Below the pieces are notes generated by a model. That model saw nothing but the letters and a program-made list of their open reading frames with translations, had not been told where the DNA came from and did no database searches. This document shows, piece by piece, positions 53,606-64,000 of a stretch of DNA of 64,000 nt. Positions within the stretch are counted from its first letter, which is position 1. Each line of letters opens with the position of its first letter. A program made the translations under genes and the position numbers. This stretch comes from Porphyra umbilicalis. Taxonomy: Eukaryota > Rhodophyta > Bangiophyceae > Bangiales > Bangiaceae. The stretch lies in assembly GCA_002049455.2 (NCBI GenBank), contig KV918948.1:1-64000 (forward strand). The letters run 5' to 3'.

Positions 53606-54828
53606 GCAGGCAGGGTGTGCTGCAAAGCTCGCTGCTGCGCAGTTGGACGAGATGGTCAAGGGCTCGAGTGGTTGCCTTTTTTCCACGGTGCCTAGGCACA
53701 CCACTCGAAGAAGCAATGGTACATGGCTCCCTCTATAGAAGCAACATCAACCTCGGTGCCAGCGGTGATACTCCTTTTCTGCGCTGGTGCTGACTCGATG
53801 CCACTCCCGAGACACTTGCCGTGGACCTGTCGCGATGTCCAATCGGTTTTCACAATTTCCTGTTCCTGGACTGGCCTCAATGTCAATCCAGGCTGGCTAA
53901 CGCCCCCCGGGAGCAACGCGGAAGCCCGCAGGACCATCCCACTGCCTACGCACATGAAAAAATCGCGACGCGGGACCACAGGCCACGGTTCTCGGTCGTG
54001 TCGCCCAGCATGCTCTCGCAGGCAGCCAGTCAGCACGGTCGCGTGTCGGGCGCCAGCCGCCCGACTGCAGCATTGTTGCTTTCCATGGTCAAGCCACTGC
54101 CAGCCACGATTTTCCAAGGCCAAGAGTGCACGGTGCTGGCACCCCGCGGCGTTGGACACCGCAACGATTCCTCCACCTTGTCCCCAGTTTCCTATTGCTC
54201 TGAGGTGTGCCATCGAGGCTCAGCCTTGTGTTGAAAAGGAACCGCCCAGCGCATAGCCACCCGAGGCTCTCTCAGCACGCAGGCCTCACGAGTAAACGCT
54301 GGAGGAGCCTTGTGGGGCCCAGTCCTCGCTGGCGTGGGCGACACGGTCATCGCCCCTACCCGTCGACGTGTCTTCGTCCAAGTGGCGCGCGACGCCGAAA
54401 CGATGACGGAGCAATGTCGGTCATGCACCGACAGAGACGCCCTGATGGGGCGTGATGCCACCAGAAGGGACGTGAAACGAGGAAACGTTGGAGGATGCTG
54501 CACGGAGGCTGGTGACCGGGATCGGTCGCAGCTGTCCAAGAGGGCCCCCGCCTCTGAGGAGCCGCAGCGACGCCACCTCGGGACCCCTATCGCGATCAGG
54601 GGCTCTTTGCTCCTCGGTCAAAATACGCCCAGCCGCCAATTGGGTGATAGCAAGTATTTCCTGGCCCCAAGAGCGCGCGCGCGTGTTGCAGAGGTGTGAT
54701 TAAATCAAAAGTGGGCCCGATTTTTTTGTGATTTAAATCACCCCTCGATTTTAAACCGTATGGGGCGATTTTTATTGATTTAATCAACACCCACCGATTT
54801 TTATCAGGACCGATGATTTATACTCAAA
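53606..54828. other. Upstream region of the membrane protein gene; no other gene
   Basis: Holds the likely promoter of the minus-strand gene. A frame at 53723-54256 plus has no family signature. The last 130 bases are AT-rich with GATTTAAATC/ATTGATTTAATCA words. Confidence 0.45.
54730..54786 (+). repeat. AT-rich direct repeat, left copy
   Basis: Starts GATTTAAATCA and ends CGATTTTTATTGATTTAATC. A shorter relative in the same orientation lies at 56045-56085. The pair brackets the second copy of the 716-bp element. Confidence 0.6.
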
Positions 54829-55544
54829 TTCCCTGGCCTTTAGGACAGGGTGCTCTCAAAGTGTAGTGATGCACACATATACTTAGAGAATGGGACTTCA
54901 TCTCCGTTTCAGAGGTGGCAGTCTGCATTCGTGTCCTCAGGGATCTGAGGGCGTGTCAGCGTTGGAAGGGTCGCGATGACGCTAAAAAGCGAATAGAGTT
55001 ACGTGGCTGAGAAGGACTCTCCTGCCACAAGGGCCACAGGGCCCGGACGGCGTCTGCCCCTCTGCCCCCCCCCACCGCCCCGAGTTGCGCACGGCAACCG
55101 CGCGCAGCGACTTCCGAGGTTCGACGCGCCCACGATAACCCGCGGGTGATCGTGCCTGCGCGCCGTCTTCTGTTGCGGCGGCGCGTCGGCGGTTGCTGAA
55201 GCCACCTAGCGGCGCGGTTGGATGCGCCCCATCGCGCGGCGATCAGTCCCACCCGCCTGCCCGTGCGCCGTGTCGGCCTCCCTGCCCGCCGTGCGCAGGT
55301 GCGCTGCGCGGCGGAGTGACGCCCCTTCTGTGGGCGTCGCGCGACGCCGGCGGACCGCCGCCGCTGCTGAGGCGGCGGCGGCATCCCTTTCCCCGCCCCA
55401 CATTCTCCCCGCCACGGCAGCGTGGCTGTACGTGCCCCCGTGCGCGCTCGCGGCTATGGAGCCGACCGGCATGCCCGGTGTCGATGCGTCGCCGAGCGCG
55501 CCACCGCCCTGAAGGCCAGGGTATTGCACGCACGTGCCTGGAAT
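54829..55544 (-). mobile_element. 716-bp repeat element, copy 2 (inverted)
   Basis: Same length as, and reverse orientation to, the copy at 28580-29295. It matches end to end by eye, including the termini AATTCCCTGGCCTTTAGG and GTATTGCACGCACGTGCCTG. Substitutions are scattered and many lie at CG sites. Outside 54829 and 55544 the two loci differ, which defines the element. Confidence 0.8.
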
Positions 55545-56044
55545 CAAATACTTTAAGTAGCAGGTAAGTGGGATCAAGGTCTCCTCAGGGCCGATTTTTG
55601 GTACCTGTCGAAGCTGAAGACAACCGAGAGTGCAACGAGAAGACACAAGATCGGGTCTGATGGCCTCAATCGACAAACAAGCACGAGAGATATGGACAGC
55701 GCCAACAACACCCCAGCTGTACATGAGCAGACTGCGGAGCCGTATCTCGGACCGCACGTCTGGCAAGAATGAACTCTGGGCACCTGACTTCAAGCACGCC
55801 TGAAGGGGACGGACATGGAGAACAGGCCCGGAGTGGCACTGTATGCTTCGGGTGGCAAAATGGTGCCTTTCTCTGACACCCGAGAAGTTCCCGGAGCTGT
55901 GAAGATGTTGCCGGATGGAAACGGGGAACAAGGCCATCACGACGAAGCGCACTTGATGTCGCCTAAACTAATGTAGCACCCGTTTGGTACCTCCAAATTC
56001 AATGTTTTAATAAAAGAAGGGGGGCTATATGAAAGAGGTCAAGG

Positions 56045-56085
56045 GATTTAAATCATACAGGGCTCGATTTCTATTGATTTAATCA
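56045..56085 (+). repeat. AT-rich direct repeat, right copy
   Basis: GATTTAAATCA and CGATTTCTATTGATTTAATC, related to 54730-54786. Confidence 0.6.
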
Positions 56086-57637
56086 TTAAAATCAGCTTGA
56101 TCTAAATCACATTGAAATCACTTAACATCTCTGGCGTGTTGTCACCGCGAGGGAGGTCCGTTGGTTTTTTTTGGCTGTGAGTAGCATAGCGCACAGGCAT
56201 GCTACTAGAATTCATCTCCACAGGCATTGGTCGCGCCATCTCTAAGGACCGCTACACTACGCGCTGGGAGCCCAACAGAGGCCCTTTTCCTTTTTTTTTT
56301 GCGAGTGTCCGATTAACGCGTGCCTGGGCGCCACTAAAAGACAATCCCAAGGTGGCATCTTGCATATCGGCGTTCGAAGCCTACAGTACCGGGAGGTTGC
56401 CCAATGACTGACCGGGTGCCGAAAGACTGATCTGGCTGTAAGCAGCCGATTGCAGCTCCCTGAGCCACCTTTCTGCCTGCTTGTGACCAAGTCAACGGAA
56501 AGAAGGGGCAGAAAGCTAGAGTCTGCGCCGTCCAGACGACTGAGTGAAGCAGGCCTGGCATCTAGGGCTGAGCATAGGCCAAGCAGCCCTACGGGAAAGG
56601 CGCAGCCTATCGAGTCAAAAGGAGCCGCCTGATGAGTCAGATTCTTTCCACTTCCCAGCCTGCGCCAGGAGCGCAGCGAACCCGCCCTCGCACAGCCTTA
56701 GTGACTTACAGCCGTGGAATCTCTCTACCCACAGCGGCTGCTGGACCGTCCGACTGACACTCTGACGCGCTCGCGCCGCGCCGTTCCGCTTGGTTGCGTT
56801 AGGTGGACGAGACGCCGCGTGGCAGGGGTGCGCCCTCTTGAAACAGTTGTCGTCGGCCGCCTCTCGCACTCGCCTGCTTCGCACTCGTCTGCTACGCAGC
56901 CGCCGCTGTTCTCTGTTACCGCGCCGCCTTCTGCCGCCGTGCGCTCCCCTCGCCCTCCCCTCCCCCCCGATATCACCCGTCGCCGTCGTCTTTCCCCCCC
57001 ATCACCACTCCCCCCGCCTTGACCACCGTAAGGCGCGCCCCTCCCGCACCGCGACCCCCCCCTGCCGCAACCCCCCCCCGCCTTCACCGCCCGCCTCCGT
57101 CACTTGAGCATCTATTCTCGGTGGCCCCCGTTGCCACCATCCCGACTGGTAAGTCCCCGCGACTGTATCGCCTCCTTTTGTTGGCATGTTGCATCTCTCT
57201 CGGTGCCTCGGGTGTGATTCCGGTGGGGTGTGGGGGACGTATTACTCGCGGATGATTCTCTGGTGGACGGGGGAGGGGAACACTGTCCTGTGCACTGTGC
57301 AGAGGTCAACCTTAGAGGAGGTCCTGACGGTATGAGCTTGTTCTTTTCTTGCGCTGCTGGTCATCCTCTTCGTGTATCTGGCGTGTTGCTTTGCTATTTC
57401 TCTTCTCTTGCGTTCTGTTTTGTCTTTCCTTCGCTGCTCTCTCATGCGTTCCGCCCGGCTCGTTCCCCGACACAAAGGAGCAGGTGTGGCTTGTCGGTGG
57501 CGGGGCCTGTCTTGTGAGTGTGGTTGAGGTTGGTCGTGACACGGCACTACGCAGATCGCTCCGTGGCACTACGTAAGTAAACAAATGCTAGTATTGATTA
57601 GTCAGCGAGCGTTAATATCTGTGATACTGCCCTGACC

Positions 57638-57690
57638 TGGTCCTGAGGACCAATCAAAAGCGCGGGTGGTCTGGTCCTGAGGACCAATCA
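57638..57690. repeat. Tandem 34-bp repeat with inner palindrome
   Basis: TGGTCCTGAGGACCAATCA occurs at 57638-57656 and 57672-57690. GGTCCTGAGGACC is itself palindromic. Just downstream, ATTGAGTCA and GACTCATC words repeat to about 57785. Confidence 0.8.
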
Positions 57691-59490
57691 GAAGCCAGGG
57701 TAGTCCCATTCCTGAAGCCTCTGGTGAATCACTATTGAGTCAAGAAGACTCATCTATTGAGTCAGGAAAACTCATCGATGAGTCGCTGTGGCCTGGGCAT
57801 TGAGTGATGGGGCCTCACTATCCAGGCGAATATTTCCCGTAGGGCAGGGGCACATTCCGATCCTGTGTGAAGGTACGAGATGATTTGCCTGAAGGACCAA
57901 GAAACTGCACGTCCTTCACTATGCATCATCGGGTGGCAATCCCACCAGGGGAGTGGCAACTGGAGTCGATATCGAGTCCCTGGAGCCTGGCGAATTGTGC
58001 CTTTGTCCAGGAGAGGTCTTCTTTGACAATGGAGGGTTTCTGTGCACCCTCAGTGGCCCCCAAAAAAAGGAAGACACCAGCTTTTTGTCGATGGGCGGTG
58101 GAGGGGGGGGGGGAGGCGGGCGGTGTGGGGCCGGTAGACGGACTACTGAAAGAAAAGCATCCACTCAAGATACCTTTTACAAGCGCAGCGAGCCGCCTGC
58201 CACTTTGTGGTGTTTTTTTTTGTAGCAGGAAGGCCACCACGCGCTACGATGGGCGCAACCCTGCAGGCTGGATGGCTTCCAGTCGGATGAGGTTGGGCAG
58301 GAGACCCAAAGATGATGATCCGCACAAGGAAATGTGCCCTGACGGGGTCAGAAACGGGTGCTTACAGATCAGGTGTTGGGCACCGATCCGCCCGATATCG
58401 GGCCTATAGGAGAGACACAATGCCGCAATAAAAGAAAAAAACACAGAGGTCAGGCAACGTTTTCATCAACAGAGCATATTCTGCTACACCATCAGTTTGA
58501 TAAAAATATATCTCTTGCCCTATGGTTCCTCCACGCTCTATTTCTCTGTGTTTGTTTGTTCTTAAAAGGTCAGATGGTCGGCAACCTCCCAGTACTGTAC
58601 GTGTATGACTCTGATCTCACCTTCGTTCCATGGGTACGCGGCGATCGTGTAGACAGCGACTGCGCTAGAGAGCTGCGGCACAAGGGTACGAAGCCAACGC
58701 GTGCGCCCAGACCCTCCCTTCAGTCACGTCAGCACAGCACAAGCTCGCGTGCCCCTCTCCACGGGGCTTGCGATAAAAAAAAAAACCGCACCCATTGTAG
58801 CCCGTCCACGCGCGACGGCGTCGACCATAACGCGGCGCCGCCAGCCCCACGGCCACGCCGGCCGCCCCTGCCGTCACGACGGTGGCCACCGCCACGGGGT
58901 GCGCCCGGCGGGAGCACACGGGCAGCACTGCCCACAGCCGCGGCGGCCGCCGCAACCGGCACGCCGCCGCGCGGGCCACGCGCCCGCCGCCGCCGCAGCG
59001 CCCCCGCCGCGGGCCACCGCCGGGCCGCGCGACGGGCGGCCGCCCCACCGACGGGGGCGACGACCGGAACCGCGTCCGCCGCGTCGCGGCGGTGGCGGCA
59101 CACGCCGCCTTGGGGCATCGGCACGGCGCGAGCAGCGGCGTTGGCGGGACCACCACCCGCGCGGTGGCGGCGGCGGTGGTGGCGGCGACGGCCGCGCCGC
59201 GCGCGTCTGTCGGCAGGCGCCTCTGGGGGTGCGCGCCCCGCACAGGGCGCCGGTCGCCACGGCGGTGGACGCGATCAGCGCCGCCCGGTAGCGGCCCACG
59301 GCGAGTGCGCAGCGACCGCGACCGCCGCTGCGGCCGCCGCTGTCGCCTCGCCCGCCGCCGCTGCCGCTGCCGCCCCCGCCGTCGGTCGGGTGGCGCAAGG
59401 CCGGCGGCGGCGCCCTGGCCACGTCGGCCACCCGCCGCGGCGGCGTGGGCGGCGCCCGCCGCGCGCCGGCGGCCGCGACGGCCGGCCCCG

Positions 59491-60856
59491 CCCTACGGGA
59501 AAAAATTCCTGGATATCCAGCCACCTTGAACAGCACCGATCTGACACTCACAGGAGAAATATTTCCGTCTGTAGGCTCCAAGTTGACCCGCCGTATTCCG
59601 GTCGCGGGGGCCCTCCCGTCGTCAAGGATCCAGGAAAAAAGCTCGATCTGATGGCACTTTGGTTGGCTCACAACGCTCCTCACTTCACTGTAAGCATACA
59701 CCTGATTGGTTCTCAGTGTCCTCTGACACTGTTGCTTATATTAGTTGATTTGAATGGTATTTATTAGTGCTGCCATGTGAACCTACAGTCAAGTGCAATC
59801 GAGCAAGTGGAAATTAACATGAGCCGGTGAAGCGAGCGGCACAAACGCCCCGAGCCCCCGCCCGCTTCCCCCCACTGCAAAGAAAAGGCAAGGCACAAGA
59901 AGAGCAGACAGATGTAGACAGAAAAAGTACAGGAACATACGGTAAACACCATAGCACAGAATGAGGTGCAGAAACAGAGCCAAGAGCAGAGCGGCGTGTA
60001 CAGGTCAGTGGCCAGTTCAGACAAAACAACCCGGCAGTCGGACACTCCCCACTTACTCACCCCTCCGACGGAGAGAGATCTGGGTGGTCGTGAAGCGGGT
60101 GGTCGTCACGGCGGCGTCCAAATGGGCCAATCCGACGGGAGAGGTTGCGGGGGTGGCGTCCGGCTGTACGCCGATAGTGCGGACGCGGCGCAGCGAGAGA
60201 TGCCCCCGTCCCCTGTCTCCATCCCCTCTCCTCTTCCACCTCCCTCGTACTCCTCCCGCGCCTCTCTCCCGTCCCCCCCTCCCGTCCCCCCAAACATATC
60301 CAGCTCAAAGGTTGGCAAAAAAAAATCACAGCAAGTCGTCTCACATGCGTCCACATACCTTCACATAGGGCACGCTCCAAGGAAGCAAGGGGGGGGGGAT
60401 ACGTGCCTGGGACAACGGCAAGGACGGGGACAACAGGTGTGCGCGAGGGGGGAAGGGGACGACCAAGATCCGTTGCAACGCCGCCGAAGCAGCCGATCTG
60501 GTTAAACGACGGAGGGGCGGGCGGCACACATCAGGAATGGGCGTCTGGGGGGGGGAAAGCTGCCCAAGCGCCAGCGATCTGGGCCACACACTGCGGCGCG
60601 GAAGATCGCCTCACGTGCAGCGCGCGTCGGGCGACAGACCGCCCGAGAACCTGGATTTTCTGACCAGCTGCAATTGTGGGGGCTCGCTCAGGTGGCTTGG
60701 AATGATGCTTGCTGTTTGGCCCGCTCCTGCGAGCCGCTGGATCAGTCGAACGGCCTCTGTTTCCGACCGAAATGGACTTCAAGGCCACCGGATCCGGCTT
60801 TTTCCGGGATCCCGGGGCCAAAAAAGCTGGATATCCAGCAAATTTTTCCCGTAGGG
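59491..60856. mobile_element. 1.37-kb DNA element with 31-bp terminal inverted repeats
   Basis: Left end CCCTACGGGAAAAAATTCCT then GGATATCCAGC (59491-59521); right end, inverted, CCCTACGGGAAAAATTTGCT then GGATATCCAGC (60856-60826). The body has clearly lower GC than the flanks. Frames inside show no transposase motif, so the element is probably non-autonomous. A third, solitary terminus lies near 57832. The target duplication is unclear because the flanks are GC-rich. Confidence 0.75.
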
Positions 60857-61663
60857 CCGCGTCGGCGCCTTTGCGCCCGCAGCGGCGCCGCCGCCCCGGC
60901 CGTTGCCGACGACCCGCCGCCACCGCCGACCGCCACCGCCACGCGGGCGGCGCCCCGCGGGCTCCCGCCGACCACCGCCGCCACGACGGCGGCGGTCGCC
61001 ACGCGGCGGGTGGCCGCACGCCGTCGGCCCGCCGGCCGCCGCTGCGGCAGGGGCGGGGCGGCCGCACCGGCGGGCGGCGGGGCACACCCCGATGCGGGGC
61101 GGGCGTCCCCCGCCGCCGACGCAGCGGCGGGATGCCCCTCTTGTCTCGCCACTGCCGGAAGGAGGGGGGGGGGGGGCGGCAGCCGACACGCCGCAGCTTG
61201 CAGGTCGTAAAAGGGCGGCCAGCGGGCATTGCGCGACTGTGAGCGCATCGGCGCGGCGGCGCCCCGACACGGGCTCTGGCAGAGAGCGCCAGCGCTCCGC
61301 CGCGCCAACCGCAAACGGCCGCGCCGGCGCCGCCGCAGACGCCGTGCGCGTGACGCGGCGGGCACGGTTGCAGACGGCCGGTCGACAAGGGGAGGGGGGG
61401 GGGGGGGGGGGGACGCGAGCGGCGCGTGGCGGGAGGGGCCAACCGCCGCCGCGCGGCACGGCGCCGTCGGCGGCGGCCGGTGGGGGACGGGGGGGCGCGG
61501 GTGGGGCGTCGGCGCCAGCGGCGCCGCCGCCGCCGCGCCGCGACGCCCCGGCGGGGCGCCCGTGTCAGCGGCGGCAGCGGCGGCGGGTGCGGCGGCGGCG
61601 GCCCGACGCGCCGGCAGGGCCGCCGCGGCGCCGCCGTGCGCGCGCCGGGGAGCGGGCCGGGGC

Positions 61664-61665
<2 letters not shown>

Positions 61666-61726
<61 letters not shown>
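61666..61726. repeat. GGC trinucleotide repeat, about 20 units
   Basis: An uninterrupted run of GGC. Such runs form strong structures and vary in length. It lies outside any gene I can support. Confidence 0.92.
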
Positions 61727-61728
<2 letters not shown>

Positions 61729-62450
61729 GCTGCGGCGGCCCGGCACCGCGGCAGGAGGGCGCCGGCGCCGCCGTGTGCGCGCCCGCCGGCGGCGCCGACG
61801 CGGTGGCGGGGCGACGGGGTGTGCGGGCGCGGCGACGCGCGGCGCGCGGCGGGGGGCGAGCGGCGGCGTCGGCGCCGCGGGGAGGGGGTGGGGGGGCTGG
61901 TGGGGGGGGGACCGCTGGGGCCGCCGCCCGCTGCGGGGGTGGCCCGCCTGCCTGGCGGTGGACTCAAAGCGGCGAGGCCACTGCAGGTTGTCCCTGCGGC
62001 TACCACCCAAAGGTCGTCGCCGCCGGCGTTTGATGCGCCGTCTGCTGCCGCTTTGCCATGGACGTTGTGGGAGGCGCGTGGCGCGGGGTGTCTCGCGGAT
62101 GTGCGCGGCGCCCAGATTCGTCGCCACGCCCGCCCTCGCGGCGCCGTTTTTGTGCCGGTGCACCCCGCTTTTTGGCGGGCTGACCCGTCATCCGCTGCTC
62201 CCCGACCCGCGGCGCGCGCCGCCGTTTGTCCCCCACCCCCGCGCGCCGCGACGCGCCGGCCGGCGCCCCCGTCTGCCTCCATCGCGTGGCGGCCCGTGTG
62301 CGTGGCGTCTGCTTGCCGCCGGTGCGTGCGTGCGGGAGGTGCGGGGATTGGGGCGGGGAGGGGATGTGGCGGGTATTGTGGGGGAGGGCGAGCCGCTGGG
62401 AGACTTGGACTGGCCGACACCCCAACCCGCCGCGCACACACCGACCACAG

Positions 62451-62469
62451 CACACACACACACACACAC
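62451..62469. repeat. CA microsatellite
   Basis: About nine CA units in an otherwise GC-rich stretch about 150 bp upstream of the last gene. Confidence 0.85.
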
Positions 62470-62614
62470 CACACGCGCACCACCGGCAGCCGCCGTGCTC
62501 CCCACCCTCACCCATTTGTCTACCACCCTGACGCCACCCGATTTCTGTCGTCGCTCCCGACCCCGCTCCGCGTCTCCCCGCGCTCCCGCGTGTCACCCCC
62601 CCCCCGTCGGCACC

Positions 62615-63781
62615 ATGAGCCCCACCGGTTCTGACTCGGACACGGGCGCCGTGCACATCCGCACGGACAAGCTGGTCACCACGTCCCCCCCGTGGCCATC
62701 TCGACCACCGACGCGGGCCACACGGCCAAGCGCCAAGAAGCGGCCGCGCTGCTGGCGCTGTGGTCGACGCTCGTCCCGACCAAAGGCGCCGTGCGGTCCG
62801 TGCTGTCCGACCCCGCCGGCGACCTGTTCCCCGCCGTGCGGGCGGTGAGCGTCCCCCCCCCCGTTCCTGGCCTTCTTCGGCGCCCTCTTTTGAGTGCGTG
62901 CTTGGTCTGACGGGGGTGCTGGTGGGCGTCGGCGGCGCCTTTTTTGAACCTCCACCACCGCGGCGTGCCGGTGGCCATTCTCGGAACGCAGACGGTCATG
63001 AGCTGGTACGTATTTCTTTTGGACCTGTTCCTGCTGCCGGCGTACCGGGCGCGCTTCCTCGACGCGCCGCTCGTGCAGTTTTGGTCGGTCGGCGCGAGCC
63101 GCGCCTCCCTCGCCACGGCCATCCTGACGTCGGCGGCGCTGTGTTTGGCGCTGCAGGGTCGGCCGTTTACGTTTGGGGTGCGGCTGCTCGACCACCACGC
63201 GCCCGCCGGTGATGCGTCGGAGACGCACGGGTCGCGGGCGGCGGGGCGGGGGGTGGTTTGGAACGCCACCATGGTGCTCGGGGGGGCGTCGACGGCGGCC
63301 GCAGGGGGGCTCCTGCGCGGCGCCGGCGCGGGGGCGGGGCGCGTGGCGGCGGGGCTGCTTGTCGCGCCGCCGCACGTCGGCGTGTTCCCGCTGCTGACGC
63401 TGGTGACGGGGCTGTCGATGGCCGCGGCGGGGGTGGTGGGGGTAGCCGCGTCGTGGCGGTCGGCGCTGGTGGCGCCATTCCTGGCAGCGTCCGCCGCCAA
63501 CTATGGGCTGATGTACCTCTACTGCACGGTGGTGCAGGTGGGGCCTGGTGCTGCTGACGGCGCTGATGGGGCCGATGTTTGCGGTGGCCGCGCGCAAGGC
63601 GCGGGCCGACGCGGCGGCGGCAAGGGTGGCGGCGGCCGTGAGGGTGGTGGCGGCGGTGCGTGTGGAAGGGGGCGAGAATGTCAACGTGGGGGCGTCGGTG
63701 GGGCGGTGCGGGGTATCGGCGGGCATAGGTGGGGGCACGGGCGGGCGCCGGTTAGGACGCGGAGTGTACCGACCTCATTAG
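62615..63781 (+). pseudogene. Multi-pass membrane protein, several frame breaks
   Basis: The ATG at 62615 gives MSPTGSDSDTGAVHIRTDKL. The frame changes at the C7 run 62685-62691 (then AISTTDAGHTAKRQEAAALL), at the C10 run 62853-62862 (FLAFFGALF), near 62886, near the T6 run 62940-62945 (then NLHHRGVPVAILGTQTVMSW) and near 63537 (then GLVLLTALMGPMFAVAARKA). Read through these, it is a hydrophobic protein with about six membrane helices, including MSWYVFLLDLFLLP, GVFPLLTLVTGLSMAAAGVV and YGLMYLYCTVVQ. I do not recognise the family. Some breaks lie at short runs, so real decay or introns (GTGAGC at 62846 is donor-like) are possible besides consensus errors. Confidence 0.5.
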
Positions 63782-63794
63782 CGAAGCTTCTAGT
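63775..63794 (-). repeat. 20-mer shared with 16863-16882
   Basis: TCATTAGCGAAGCTTCTAGT is the exact reverse complement of the 20-mer at 16863-16882, some 47 kb away. It overlaps the stop of the preceding gene. Beyond it, to 64000, no gene is seen. Confidence 0.8.
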
Positions 63795-64000
63795 AGGGAT
63801 CCATTCGCGTTCTCAACGCTCAGGCAGCCACGTTGCATAAAATTGATGGCCCTGGTCTGCTTGATGGTCACCCTCTAGGCCATGTGATTGGATGGTCCCA
63901 TCTGTACGCCCAATCACGCGTATCCACGTTTCAGCATTCGATGGCCTACGATCGCTCTTGTCCAGAAGGATTACACATGCGAGCGATTACAGCTTCCTCC

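Larger units (their letters stand above)
55545..59490. other. Long gene-poor stretch with small repeats
   Basis: No gene is recognised in nearly 4 kb. Frames at 55574-55783 minus, 57867-58409 plus and 58358-59480 plus have no family motif. It contains the AT-rich repeat at 56045-56085, tandem motifs at 57638-57780, and one isolated copy of the terminus TATTTCCCGTAGGGC near 57832-57846 that matches the element starting at 59491. The stretch from about 58800 on is Ala/Arg/Pro-type GC-rich DNA. Confidence 0.5.
60857..62614. other. GC-rich intergenic DNA with trinucleotide and CA repeats
   Basis: Frames on both strands are Arg/Ala/Pro/Gly low complexity and are not supported. The stretch holds the GGC repeat at 61666-61726 and a CA microsatellite at about 62451-62469. 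The last part should contain the promoter of the plus-strand membrane protein gene. Confidence 0.5.

Noticed and set aside
58358-59767. 470-codon plus-strand ORF
   Set aside because: It runs through low-complexity GC-rich DNA and into the inverted terminus of the element at 59491, with no family signature.

Overview
The window is nuclear DNA from a GC-rich, intron-poor eukaryote, most likely a bangiophyte red alga of the Porphyra/Pyropia kind. This is inferred from four things. The conserved genes are eukaryotic: V-ATPase subunit C with a spliceosomal intron, DPH1, a C9orf78/TLS1-like splicing factor, a gamma-carbonic-anhydrase-like protein and a mitochondrial TatB-like protein. Coding exons are very GC-rich, with long poly-C and poly-G runs. 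The NADPH oxidase has an extra block of membrane helices inside its NADPH-binding half, a design I associate with red algae. Long intergenic stretches are full of inverted-repeat elements. No rRNA, tRNA or CRISPR was found.

Layout. 1-5.4 kb: a KDZ-like DDE transposase ORF (minus) between inverted 19-bp repeats. 7.2-15.6 kb: gene-dense block with a gamma-CA-like protein (+), a Bem46/ABHD13-type hydrolase (+), a TatB-like protein (-), an ankyrin-repeat protein (+) and a glutathione-peroxidase-like protein without its catalytic Cys (-). 15.95-16.7 kb: a non-autonomous element with long terminal inverted repeats. 18-25 kb: a C2H2 zinc-finger protein (+) and the NADPH oxidase (-). 26.3-34 kb: mobile-DNA island with a 1,607-bp near-perfect palindrome, a 716-bp repeat, a broken pogo-like transposase and a broken protein kinase. 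35.6-43 kb: C9orf78/TLS1-like protein (-), an SBBP beta-propeller surface protein (+) and a C2-domain protein (-). 45.4-49.1 kb: V-ATPase subunit C and DPH1, divergent from a 491-bp spacer. 50.5-53.6 kb: a large membrane protein I cannot place. 54.7-61 kb: repeats, including a second, inverted copy of the 716-bp element and a 1.37-kb element with inverted termini. 62.6-63.8 kb: a broken multi-pass membrane protein.

The strongest general observation is that in nearly every conserved gene the reading frame changes at a G or C run of about 9 or more bases, while homology continues on the other side. Consensus errors at homopolymers explain this best. Many coding spans below are therefore given across two or three frames. 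There are no operons. Beyond the divergent V-ATPase/DPH1 pair, the genes do not form one pathway.
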